The notes below the pieces were generated by a model, which was given only the letters and a program-made list of their open reading frames with translations, was not told where the DNA came from and did no database searches. Positions 33,593 through 45,102 of a stretch of 64,000 bases of DNA are shown here, piece after piece (position 1 is the stretch's first letter; every line of letters starts with the position of its first letter). The stretch is taken from the NCBI GenBank assembly GCA_963691655.1, contig OY829327.1, positions 58,850,079 through 58,914,078 of the forward strand, given 5' to 3'. Source of the DNA: Toxonevra muliebris (taxonomy: Eukaryota; Arthropoda; Insecta; Diptera; Pallopteridae). Position numbers and translations under genes: made by a program.

Positions 33593-36500
33593 ATGAACAA
33601 ATTAAATTCACCTAGTTCAAATAACAGTGGAACTTCTTCAGAAACAAGTGAAACACAAAGTATTGAAGAAAATATTCAACCTATTGGTGGATCTGCGGGC
33701 GCAGTTCCATTATTAACTGTAAACTCTAGCAGGTTAGTTTTATTTATGATACCTACTTTGTTAAGTGTCTGCAAATATTATTGGTTAATAAAACTTGTAA
33801 ATATGGACTCCGTGACCTGAAAACTATGTGGCTGTTCGCACGGGCGCAAGCATGAACGCCTGTCTGCAAGAGAGAGGTTGAAAAAAGGTAGTGAGAAAGA
33901 GATATAAACTCGCCTGTCTTTTTCCAACTACTTATTTTCTTTACCTCTTTCTTTCAGACGGGCGTTCATGCTTGCGCCCGTGTGAGAGCCACTATAACCT
34001 CTTCGCTGAAAAAGTACACATATAGTATATGGACTCAAGCTTTTTATCAATTTTTTAATGCTAGTGTTTAGTTATTCCTCTTAAAATTTAGTGGAATTGA
34101 GAGCACACATTCCATATTCTCAAATTATTAAAAAAATTTATGGTTTACCGTTTGCTCATTTTTTTAAGTCCAATGTAAAGCAATATCGCGAAAAAGGATT
34201 TTTTGATATATAATATAATTTTATAAAAACGTACAGAGCAAATATTGTTTAATTAGGGTGTAAAGAAATTTATGCATTTAAGTTTTAAATTAATGTGATA
34301 TTCGCTTTAAAACAATAAGTACACATACATATGTGTACTGAAGGGGGGAGGAAGGGGCCTGGCTCTCGGACTTAAAATTTAATTTAATTAAAACATAAAT
34401 TTAAAAAAATTAAGTCGGTTTCTTTTCACATTTATAGTGACTGTACAAAATTTCATAAGAATCTTTATTAATTCTCATTCATTTAAAATGATTTCAAATT
34501 GAAAAAACGAAAGAAATTTAAATTTTGGCTAAAACAAGATGAAAAATCACTTTAAAATCTATTAATTTTTCCAACATTTTTTTAAGTCATATAACAATAG
34601 TTTATTATGTGCCCTCAAATGCAAATAAAATGAGTAACTACGTAGCTATGGAATTGAACTAAATTTTGGTATTATAATTTGTAAAAATATAGCTTTACTT
34701 AATTTGATTTACATAGATACTTTTTTCAACAGATATTAAAATTTTAATTTGAGCATTTTTCGATTTAATTTTTGTTATGTTTTCTTTTTCAGTGGACTTT
34801 TTTAAATATTTGTTCAAAAAATTGTCCGATATCGGATTAAAAAATAAATATCAAGATGTAAGAATCGGCATAAAATAAACGTGACATAATCTAGAATGGC
34901 CAATCCTTATTCCAGAAGATCAAGAAGTGTTACACTATCATATTGTATAATTATATATTTAAAGAGCTTGACGAGTAGGTTAGCCAAATATTATCAGATT
35001 TAAAATCGGTTTAGCCAATTCCAAAATATTAGTGTCGGAAGTTTTTTAAAATTCGCTCATTGAACAAAGCATTGCATTCATCGTTGTAAAAATCATTGCT
35101 TAAGCGGGTGTAAATAATAAATGAGAGAGAGAAGACATGGGTAACGGTTTCTCTCTTAATTATCTAATGTTTGATAATTGATTTTCATAAACAGATTTCT
35201 ACTGCAAAAAAATAGCCCCAGTTACTGGGCCTTATCCACTAGTTATTATCTAATTCCAAGAAAATTTAAATTGAAATGATTCATAACCCGTTAATTCGAA
35301 AATCTCAATAATTCGTAACAAACTGCTGGTCCCTTGAAAAAATCGCTTTAATTCGCAAATATTCTACACATTTTAGTCCCGTCGCTAATTCGAATTTCTT
35401 TTTTTTTCAATACAAGGTCTGTTTAACCTCTTATAAATCGAAATTGGTTGTTGACAACTTCTTATAATTCGTAATGCAAAGCGAAATTCTATGAAATTAT
35501 GATTCCAAAAAAATCAACCATTGTAGATTGCTACGTTCACTTTTTTTATGGAGTTTTTTGAGTTTCTCGTGGTTGACAAGATACGCGAGAAGAGCCTTAA
35601 ACTAAAAAACCGTTTATTCGTATTTTTCTTATTTTAATCTTGGGATTGTGTGTCCCAATATTGTTCGAAAACTTAAGTGAAATGGGAGATACGGTTTCCA
35701 TTTTATTTGAGTTTTCTTTAAAATACGGATGCGGGCTGTCAATGGGTGGATTGTATACATGCAGTGTCATCGCCCTAAATTGGCTTTGCTATAATTCCTG
35801 GTTACAGAGGTTATAGCAGACATTATGCCTCATTGGAAAACTTAAGGATAACTGTAAGGATTAAGAGTCCTGGACAAATTATTTTTTAAAATTTATTTTA
35901 ATTTATTTAAAATTGCATAAAATATTGAAGAAACTCAGTCAGATTTTGAGGAAAAACTCGTAAAGTAAAGAATTTTTTGAATTAATTGACTTACGGTTAC
36001 GAACTTTGGTTTTAAGTAAGTTCATTGCTCATTGTTTCGATAAAAAATGTTGTTAGGATTATTCAGGAAATTGATTATTTAGCGGAGCATTTAGTGCCTT
36101 TTAAATTGAGATCACTTTTTTCCGCGTTTTAAGCACTAAATTAAGCGGGAAAAGTGCTGAGTTGGCCACACTGTTAATGAGTTGAAATTAGATTAGTCCG
36201 TGTCACTTAAAAAGAGTCAAATTTATACCTTTGAAAATTACATCGTTGAGGTCAATGAAACTTTCAAAAATCCTTAAACAAATTGGAATTTGTTACCGTT
36301 CGAAAGAATAAGAAAAGGCTTACAACTTTTAATCTTATAAGACCTAAATTTTTGCTGAAAATTTGAAACAAATAACTGAAAGTATACTAAATTTGTATGA
36401 TATTTTCAGATCTTTATTTAAAAATCGGGCCACGCTGAAAAAACTAACCAACCGATTATTTAATTTCACCTATATTCTGTTCAGATAACACAGGTTCAAA

Positions 36501-39500
36501 CAGAAAAAAAAGCTAGAACCAACTCCGATAAAGGATCCTTGAGTTGTGGGCGACAAACTAGAGAACAGTTACACAGACTTAATATTATTGGTGAAAAAAT
36601 TAGTCTAAAAATAAAAAAATTATCTTAAATTGCAGGGTAAAAGTGTATCAAAAAATAAAAGTTCAATTTGAATTGGGGTAAAAGGCCGTGCCAGTGATTT
36701 GTTGTCCGTTTCAAACTGATGGCATTTTAAAAATACTGCGGTTCCTAAACACATAAATAACAGGACCATGTTATAACAAGCACACAGCATCAGCACGCAG
36801 GGTTTGGCAATTTAACTACAATGGTATAAAATATGGGTGTCGAATCTGAAGTCAAGATCCAAACACCCCACGGAAGGACAGGAGTTTAAGTAGTGGTGAA
36901 AAGTTCACAATTATGATGCCATGAAATACCAATTAATTACACCATCCATTCACTATCAATATGAAATATACCATATGAGAATTATAAGAAAGTGTACAAG
37001 TGTATATTTTGGTTGGTGATAGCAACACCACCGAGCTGGTAAAAATTGCCACAGTGCCGTTCGGAATCGGCGTTAAACTGTAGGTCCAACTATATGGTAA
37101 CACTATGGGCCGTTCAGGCCTAAATGTGTCTCTCGACAGCCACTCCAACCTAACCTAACCTACACAATCCATGCAAATAATTCTAATTTTAAAAATTACA
37201 GAATTAAAGAACAGTCAAATCCAGTAAATTTTTTTTGGAACAAGATCCGCGACGACAATATCACCACGACCGCACCGTACGCTAACTCTTGGCCCCGTAT
37301 AGCGCCGCTAGATTTTTTATCCAAAAAATCAGTACATTGAACTTGAATTGAAAAATCAGTAGAAATCAGTACATTTTTGTTTTTCATTATAAACTCCCTT
37401 TTGAAAGTCTCCGAGGCAAGTCTATTTCATTATTTGCTCTAAGGAGAGAAATCCAAAAAATTGTGCATTTTTTCTGCATTCAGCAGGAATGTACCACAAT
37501 AACACGTCGAGTGCCATATAAGACCAATGCGGTCTCACAGATGAAAGAACTATGAGGCCGAGTGGTGCCACCCTGGTCTCATGGCTTCTAGCTTGTGATT
37601 TGGCTTTGTTGTGTTTTACAAGGGCCACATTTTTTTTTAACTCCATTTATTAAATACAATCGGCCTGTATCTGTAGACATTAAATATTACTTTGCTCTTT
37701 TACAATATCACGAGTAAGGAATCTCATTAGAATTCATTACATTGCGAATCTGTTTGAAAGATCTGACAGTGAGCACCTCTTAAGTCTTCGAATAAAGTTT
37801 TCCGAACTTAGAAGCTCTTTCGCCAATTCGTTTGGGTGGGTTAAATAAAGGGGCCAAATAAAATAGTGTATTCATGAAGAAAACGAACTATTAAACCGCG
37901 TACACTTTGTGGCCTACAAGTTTTGGACCCGGGTATCATATGACTTGTTCAAAAATGATAAAACTTACACCTTTTCTTGTTATATTTTTTCTGATTCTGA
38001 ATCATTATGTGAAGGTCGAAGAAATATTGAAGGCAGGCAGTAGTGGTTTTCACAGGCAGGTAGTAGTGTTGTAGCACATTGCATAGCGACGGCGCACAGT
38101 GCTCCGTTCTTGGAAAAAAATCAAAAAAATAATGGAAAAGAAACCTAAAATATATGGTATCGTTACAATAACATTTTCAACATTTAAATCATTTTTGTGG
38201 GTGCTGTAGAACTTCAAACTCAAAAATTTTTTGTGCGAAAAAAATCATCTGCATAGATTGCAATCGTTAGTAGTTGTTGAAAAAATCGCAAAAAGACATT
38301 TCTAGCTGTAATATAACAAATTAACTTTTATTTAAAAACAAAAGACAAAACTAAAATATGTTTTTCATTTCATTGCGATATTTCGCAACATAACAAAATA
38401 ACAAAAATGATATATATCGTTAAACAGAAAAAAATTTCTGCAAAATATGTAAAGTTTTACCATTTTCAAAACGATACTTTCATATTCTCTAATAAGTAAA
38501 TGCAGTGCCGTTTAATATTGACCTTTGACTATTGGGAAAATGTAAAATCTTCTCAGCTTTTTTCCGTTTTTTTTTTTAATATTACGTTTTTTTTTATTGC
38601 CTATGAAGCCATTTTCTCCTTATTCCGCAAGTATTTATGTAAGGAAAATGAACATTTTACCTTATAACTAAGAAGAAACTGTTTATTTGCATTCTTCTTT
38701 TTATTTTTTTTTGTAACAAATTTATTATCGATAAGAAGGTGCTTTGTTAATATCAATGATTGCAACAACATAAGTTTTAAATTTTAAAATTTTCAGGAAA
38801 CGGTAGAAAAAGGTTTCCACTTATATGCGCATTTAAAAATTTATTCTATGGAATATAATATGCCATTATATTATAAATTTTCAATTTTGAGTTGTGTCAT
38901 TTTTGTTGTTAGGGTGCGATGTGTTCAGACTTTTATTAAAAAATGGCATTGAAAATAACTTATAAAATTCTGATTTGAACAGTTGCAAAACACAATTTTT
39001 GAGAGCATTATATATAGGGGAGCTGGGGGTTGTGTTGTGAGAAAAACAGTGTGAAAATTAAAAACAATAATTATTTAGGAAATTGCAATAAACTATATAG
39101 AAAATCTCATCTTAAATTCGTTCTTGAAAAAATGCTGCTGTATAACTTATGGCTTCTTAAGACCACAAAAAAGGTCATTTGGAGCCAAAGCTTAAACGAC
39201 TTTTCGGAACAACTTAATAATATGCAAACATTTCTTCAATTATTTCTATTTCTACATATAATTATGTATAAGAAAAAATATTTTAAAATTATCTTTCGAT
39301 TCATGAAACACAGACTTTAATTGCCTAATACAGAGAAAATTTGACGAAAAGTAGCGTTTTCTTAAAAAAGTAAGGTTTTCAAAAAATTTGATTTCATTTT
39401 TGAAATCAGGATACTATTATTTATTAACAAACGAAATTTCTTTAATATCTGACAACTCTTATTTTTGTTCCTCGCTTGTATGGGAAGGGAGCACTGTGCG

Positions 39501-42500
39501 GCAGTTTGGCCGGCCAAGATCTTTCAATCTATGGCTACTCTGTTCTACCACGACCGAATGCAATGAGAAATGAATGGGTGGTGACACGTTTTCCTCATTT
39601 GGCACATAAGTATTTACAGTCAATCTCCTGGCCGCGTGAGATCAACGTGTCATCAGAAATATAAAATGTCTGTATTCCTTGCCTATTTCGTATATTTTAA
39701 TAAAAAACAGATATTTTGAATATATATTTTTTCTTATATAGTGGCACTCAACGTGTTAAATAAATTTTATTTCAAAACCTAAATTTCTACATATATGTGT
39801 ACATTTTCATTAAAAGATTTTAGAGTAATAATAAATTCAAAACAATTTTTGAATAAAAATGATGACTGAAATATAAGCAAATTATACATTTTTAGGAAAT
39901 CCAGTACTAAAACAATCCAAAATTTAAAAATCACTAGATTTGCGTACTGATATCAAAATTTTAAAATCAGTCTTTTGACAAAAAAATCCTATAAAATCAG
40001 TGCATGTACTGACGAAATCAGTACGTCTGGCTACTCTAGTCCCGTACCACATTCGTTAGGCAAAATGAAATTTTACATGTTCTCGAACGATCACCCAATG
40101 GAGAGTTTAGTTATGCTTGAAAGTGCGCCACCTTAGTGTTTTAAAAGAAGCGAACACGTAGTTAAAGACCAAAAAAAAAGCTGGATATGGTAGAGGGAAC
40201 GGCGGAAAAGATGTTCAAAAGACCGAGAAAAATAAGAGCTTCTATGCATTGAAGTAATGGGGACTTAATTAAGCTACGGACAAAGTACAATGACTTTGAC
40301 CAGCTAAGGGATGAATGTGAAGAAAAGGGCAAGCAGCTGTGGAGGGCAATATCTGCCTTTTTATCTGGAAGTAAGAGCCAAGCTAAGTGGGGCATTTTCC
40401 AAGGTAAGGTGGAACACGGGAAATGCGCCAAATTATCTAGCTGGTCTGTTCCCGCAAAATGCAGATTTAAGGACAAGGAGTGCATGGCAGATCGAAAAAA
40501 ACTCAATTCCGTCGGTAACAAACAAAGAAGTGTTCAGAGTAGCAAGAAGCAGTAACTTGAAAAAGTGCAGAGTCTGGACGGGACCGCAAACCTTGTTATA
40601 CAAAAAAAAAACATGCTAATAACATCCAACAAGACATGGAACTACATGCATCTATAGCACACCTGTTAATGCCGAAACCCCAATTATTCTCTGTGACTTC
40701 AATGCTCACCACGAGTGATGGCATTCGAATCTGGACAACGATAAACGAGAAAATTCTCTTGCGGAAAAAATAGATAGCTCGAAATTAAGAATCAGAAATA
40801 ACAAAACTCCCACCAGGATCAGGAGTACCTGATCAACATTGACTTTTTAAAAACTGAAAGAATATCTTATATTAAGGGGCTTGGGCGAAATCAATGGTTT
40901 TTATCGAATTTTTTCAAGTATGTAATGTTTAAGTTTTGATGCGTTTGCAAAAAATTGTTCATGTAAAAATTTGATAGATTGTTGAAACTATGGCCCTTGC
41001 CCCTTAATACTTTTTTGTCTATCGTTTGTGGTGACCATTATATATCGGGAACGGCTCAACTGAAATAAAAAAAAAATTAATAAGAAACTATGTTAGTTTA
41101 TAGTATTACCCTGTTCGTGAACGAAGAGTTTCGTAAATTTTTTTACATAAATGGCGATGATTTTCCCAAAAAAAATTGATTCTCGATATTTCAAAATAAA
41201 TTTTCGACGGAAAAAAATCCCGTCCTTGACGTGCTTAACTTACGTAACTTAAGTTCTAGTGCTTCGATCTATATTTTGAGGAAATATTGCCGAAAGTATA
41301 TACTTTGAAGAAATGTAAGAATTTTTTTTTCATCAGCAAAGCTAACTAGGAAAGATTCAGTTTATTCACCTATAAAAAATTCAATGCTGCACAACCTGCA
41401 ACGAGTTTTCATGATGGTGGAAAGGCTTTCCGGGAGAAAAAGAAGTAACACCGAATATTCCAATAAGAATTCCAAGCTTACATGAGTTTTATTTGAAGTT
41501 TTTATAATACTATATGTAATAAGACCTGAATATTGCGAACAAAAATGTTCCATTCCCATAACTCACTAATTCTTTTTTGAATCGAAGGGAGTTACAAAAA
41601 TATCATGAAAGACTACAGTAACAAGGTAATAAAAAAAATAGAAACAAACAAATAGTTAACAACCGTGTACAAGCGTAACCATTTAAATCAGTTTTCTTAT
41701 GAATCAAAGGAATTCAATATTTTGTTTTGTATGCATATTTTTAGAAACTCGAAAAGTAAACGTATGAAAGATAATAGTAATGACAAAGATGCTGATACTA
41801 AGAGACCTCCATGGCGTGCAGTTAGTTTGTCCACACTACCGAAGCCTGATAAAAATGCACTTTTGAGAGCAAAACTTCTGGATGCATCCAGGTGAATATA
41901 TTCGTACAGTATTTGCTTATGTTAAATAAAATAATTACTTTTAGACGATTACGGGCTGGAAAGTCACCGGTGGCGGTACAAACGGATATTATTCCAACAA
42001 AATTAATGAAGGAAGTTAAGTTAGGTCCACAGACGGATCTTATACTCTATAAGGAAATTGGTATACTGACCGATGGCTCGTATACTAGGAAAAAAGAAGG
42101 ATCTGACGAATGTAATTTTGTAAATAACTTAAGTTGTTCAATCTTTTTTAATTTCATATATTTTGCATTCGGATAGTTATATTGACGTATTCTGTATCGC
42201 AAATGACCGACGCTGTTTCAGTTACAAACGCATCAACTCAAACTCTTTTGCCTAAAGTGGTTGGTGATGATTTTATGGATGCCTATTATAACTGCGATCG
42301 TAATGCGACAAACAGAAATGAGTTTACAGAGATCGAACGAAAGCTACTTGATCAAGTATGCCAATTACGTGAAGCAGAAAAACCATCTATGCATCAGGAA
42401 ATCCATGAAGAAGGAACGAAAGCAAATATCGAGACAGTCGCAAATGATGGTTCTGAGACAGAATCTGATACAGATACAAGTGCTACAGTAAAGTCATATT

Positions 42501-42991
42501 GTACCCAGAATGCACCAGAAAAAACTTTCTCAAAATTAAACGCTCGACCATCGCTTCTAAAACCAACACTTTCGTCATGGAATTTTGAATACGATGAAAT
42601 TGATGGAGTTTCAAACAACAACTTTGGTCCTTATATAATAAGCGCGAATAGGCCGTGGAACAGTTTTACGCCCTTGACATTTTCTGCCCGTAAAGATTAC
42701 ATTGGATATGCAAATTTCAATTGGAATTTACTTTTACTTTCTATCGATGAACTTATTCAAGAATCGAACCGTTTAGTTGATATAATCGAAGGTGTAATAT
42801 CAAAAAAGAAGGAAAGGCAAACGGAAACAATTAATGGAAACCAAAAATTGAATCAATTTAAACCACAAAGAATTGAATTTCCATCTGAATATTGGTTGCC
42901 AATTATAGAGCAGCAAGAAAAAGAATTGGATAAGATGGTTAATGATTTAAAAAACTCACCTGTTCGTAATCATAAAAATAATTTGAATTAA
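33593..42991 (+). CDS. unrecognised 422-residue protein with serial QT(D) motifs
   Basis: Four exons join with matching phases: 33593..33732, 41745..41891, 41945..42111, 42177..42991 (stop). Junctions are AG|GTTAGT, AG|GTGAAT and T|GTAATT, with acceptors TTTTTAG, CTTTTAG and GGATAG. I do not recognise the family. The N-terminus is Ser/Thr/Glu-rich, followed by a basic segment (KSKRMKD, KRPPWRAV, LLRAKLLDASRRLR). Residues 105-175 hold AVQTD, GPQTD, GILTD, SQMTD and ASTQT, spaced 12-24 residues apart. TQT-type motifs are the classic anchor of dynein light chain LC8 sites, so multivalent LC8 binding is a reasonable guess. The C-terminal 140 residues (WNFEYDEIDG, FGPYIISANRPWNSF, NWNLLLLSIDELIQESNRLVDIIEG) look folded and partly helical. 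An upstream X-box-like site hints at a ciliary role. AATAAA at 43078 is a likely poly(A) signal. Confidence 0.75.
33828..33992. mobile_element. 165-bp MITE in intron 1 of gene 2
   Basis: Both ends form inverted arms of about 40 bases sharing CACGGGCGCAAGCATGAACG, leaving an interior of only about 70 bases. The outer ends are GTGGCT and its complement, and TAT borders each side, which could be a 3-bp target duplication. The GC-rich arms stand out from the AT-rich intron. It is non-coding. Confidence 0.75.
35278..35965. mobile_element. pogo-like element, second copy (inverted, partial)
   Basis: This stretch is the reverse complement of most of 30501..31275, for example GAGATACGGTTTCCATTTTA here against the complement of 30860..30880. 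Its outer TIR bases are eroded or missing. No coding sequence is present. Confidence 0.7.
36949..37165 (+). repeat. tRNA-derived SINE, copy 3 (tail only)
   Basis: It matches the body of copy 1 (TTCACTATCAATATGAAATA, then GAGAATTATAAGAAAGTG) and runs through ATGGGCCGTTCAGGCCTAAA to CCTAACCTAACCTACAC. The tRNA-like head is replaced by unrelated DNA. This copy preserves the full LINE-like 3' tail. Confidence 0.8.
37170..38089. other. intron 1 of gene 2, unassigned repeats
   Basis: AATCAGTACA-type blocks at 37310..37375 recur at about 39950..40020, suggesting parts of one decayed repeat lying around the Transib-like element. A minus-strand ORF at 37422..37646 is not recognised and not supported by splice or homology signals. 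Confidence 0.3.
38095..39498. mobile_element. Transib-like element, 1.4 kb
   Basis: It begins CACAGTGCTCCGTTCTTGG right after CGGCG (38090..38094) and ends with the complement of CACAGTGCTCCCTTCCC right before CGGCA (39499..39503). Eleven terminal bases are identical, and the flanks match in 4 of 5 GC-rich bases, as expected of an aged Transib target duplication. The interior holds a 96-codon frame at 39030..39320 that I cannot relate to a RAG1-like transposase, so it is probably non-autonomous. Confidence 0.6.
40250..40610 (+). pseudogene. LINE ORF2 fragment (linker before reverse transcriptase)
   Basis: Frames around 40311..40619 carry SGAFSKVRWNTGNAPNYLAGLFPQ-like text (shown in parts) with NAPNYLAGLFPQ and SIPSVTNKEVFRVARSSNLK. 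The last resembles the segment of Jockey/R1-type ORF2 that leads to the reverse transcriptase (an E-V-x-x-A-A-R-x-L-K pattern before the GPDG block). It ends before the catalytic motifs. Confidence 0.6.
40640..40850 (+). pseudogene. LINE endonuclease fragment
   Basis: The plus-strand frame reads TPIILCDFNAHHE, a stop, WHSNLDNDKRENSLAEKID. This is the conserved DFNAHH segment of the AP-type endonuclease domain of non-LTR retrotransposons, with one residue lost and a stop. It lies after the pre-RT fragment although it should come before it, so the two pieces are rearranged or come from different insertions. Confidence 0.7.
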
Positions 42992-43083
42992 AGTTGTGCT
43001 AGGTATCTAGGTAAACGATGTATGCATGCGGTTTTAAAATTTTGTGTATCATATTCCGCCAATCGTTTTTGTTTTTGAATAAA

Positions 43084-45102
43084 ATTAGCACTGAAAATTT
43101 TAAAAAATAAAAAAAATGTTCAACAGCGCCCCTAACGGACGCCTGAGTTAAAAAGAAATATCAAAAAGTGAAAATATAATTACAAAAATTCCAAGTCCCT
43201 TGAAAGTTAGTTCTATATGAACAGAACGTTTTCCATAAAAATTAAATTGCGAAGCCTCGAACCTATGTTGTAGAAGAACTTTATGTTCGTAATGACAAGA
43301 GGAATCATAATTTTTGACGGTGCGGTGTCGGTTGCCAAATCGCCTCGGCCTAATACGTATATTTATTTTTGTTTCGTGGAGCGTTTCTTTCTTTGCAGTT
43401 ATTCAAGCTTAAAACCTCGCGCTTAGTTGCTCACCCACTGATAACAGACCTGTTCAATATTCATACTAGCTATTTTCAAAAAGATCAAATAAAATATTCC
43501 TATAGGAAAAACTATACACCTATTTGTGGAATGAGTAGAGATAAAATATATAGATACATATGATAAACAGGCAAAAATAACAAATTCAATTATATTTCCT
43601 TGTAGATAGATATATGCAGGATGTATGTATTTAATATTTCATTATTCCATCCCATTTTAGATTATTCCATTTACTATTGGGGAATGTGAACCTTCAAGTT
43701 ATAATAATGTCATTAATCTATTTAAATGTGGTATTTTGTAAATTTTCTCTTTTTTTTGGCTTCATAACTTAAACAAGTTATGAATATTTCCTGATGCTGA
43801 AATCGGTTGTTTAAAGATTTAAATATTGTCAATATACATATTGTTTAAGTTAAAACTCATATATTTTTACATTTTCCGAGAACATGCATAATCTTTGTAA
43901 CATCACAGAGGACTCAATCTTCATCGGGTTATAATAATACACATGTATATACAAGGGCGTACCAATTTGTATGGATGAATTTATTTTTTTGAAAAGTACT
44001 CTGACGGATAAATTCCATATTCGATCCTGATCAATTTTGTTGAAGAAAGTATGGCAAAACAATAGAAAATATCCCTTCCCCGCCCCCCACATAAAATTCG
44101 TAGAAGTTACGGTAATATTAAGGATGTAGTCTGGTGTTCGAGTTTCAAAAAATCGATTTTTATTTATTATTTATTTTGAGAGTACAATATATTTAGGATA
44201 TTTTCAGACCAAAATTCAAAATATTAACGAAGTTATAGCACATTGTTAAAACTTTAAAAGCGTTTTTCTCGAAACAATGTTTTTTTGATCGGCCCAGGGG
44301 TTTGGAGAAATTTAATGGAGCTGATTGGGCTGAAATTTTAATAAGTTATTCTACACGCCAATGGCTCTCGCAGGTAGTATAACTGCTTATTTTAATCACT
44401 TTATCGCGCGATTTTTGAAATTTTTTTTTGGAAGCCATCCATTTTGTTTTTTGCCATACTTTCTTTGGCAAAGTTGATCACGACAGAATATAGAATTTTT
44501 CTGTCAGAGTACTTTAAAAAAAATTGGTATGCATATACATACATATAAATTGGTATAGTATATACAGTATATCATAAAAGTAAGTCCTAAACACAAAAAA
44601 AAAATTTAGCGTCAAAAATCTTCACAATAATAGATAGGTCAAAAGAGCATAGCCGGGTTTCCATTTCAGAAATGCCCCCAAATCGAATCAAATTTCGCAT
44701 TGACCCTTTTGAAGCACTTGATTTAAGAATGATTTGGCTAAATTTTCAGACCATTATCTGCAATTTTTAATGAGCAATGGCGAATTTTGTAAATTTCGTT
44801 TTTCACGTTTTTCAGCTTAACTAATCATAGGAAAAATGTGAAAAAATTCAAAGTGATTTTTTGGTTTTGGAGACACATTTGGAAATTTTTTTTATGAAAA
44901 CTCGAAAAACTCAACTAGGGTGGTGAAACCCTAGTTCAAGAATAAATAAGTGGACTGCGAAAACATAATTTTTTTTTAAATAAACAGAACAATTTTAATA
45001 GAAAAACGAGATATTAAGAATTTAATATTTTATTTACAAATATTTTTTTGCTTGCCAAATGTAGCAAATTAAATTATCAAATGAATGAAAAATTATACGT
45101 CA
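43084..45102. other. intergenic between gene 2 and gene 3
   Basis: No gene is supported. A stretch at about 44235..44285 (AAAACTTTAAAAGCGTTTTT) is related to stretches near 47090..47130 and 52800..52850, suggesting a dispersed AT-rich repeat. A perfect 9-bp hairpin, AACTAGGGT with ACCCTAGTT, is at about 44915..44938. Confidence 0.4.

Noticed and set aside
37422..37646. 74-codon minus-strand ORF
   Set aside because: It has a slightly protein-like composition but no family match, no splice partners and a repeat-rich setting.
39030..39320. 96-codon ORF inside the Transib-like element as a transposase piece
   Set aside because: I see no RAG1/Transib core motif; the Lys/Leu/Phe-rich text is typical of random AT-rich DNA.
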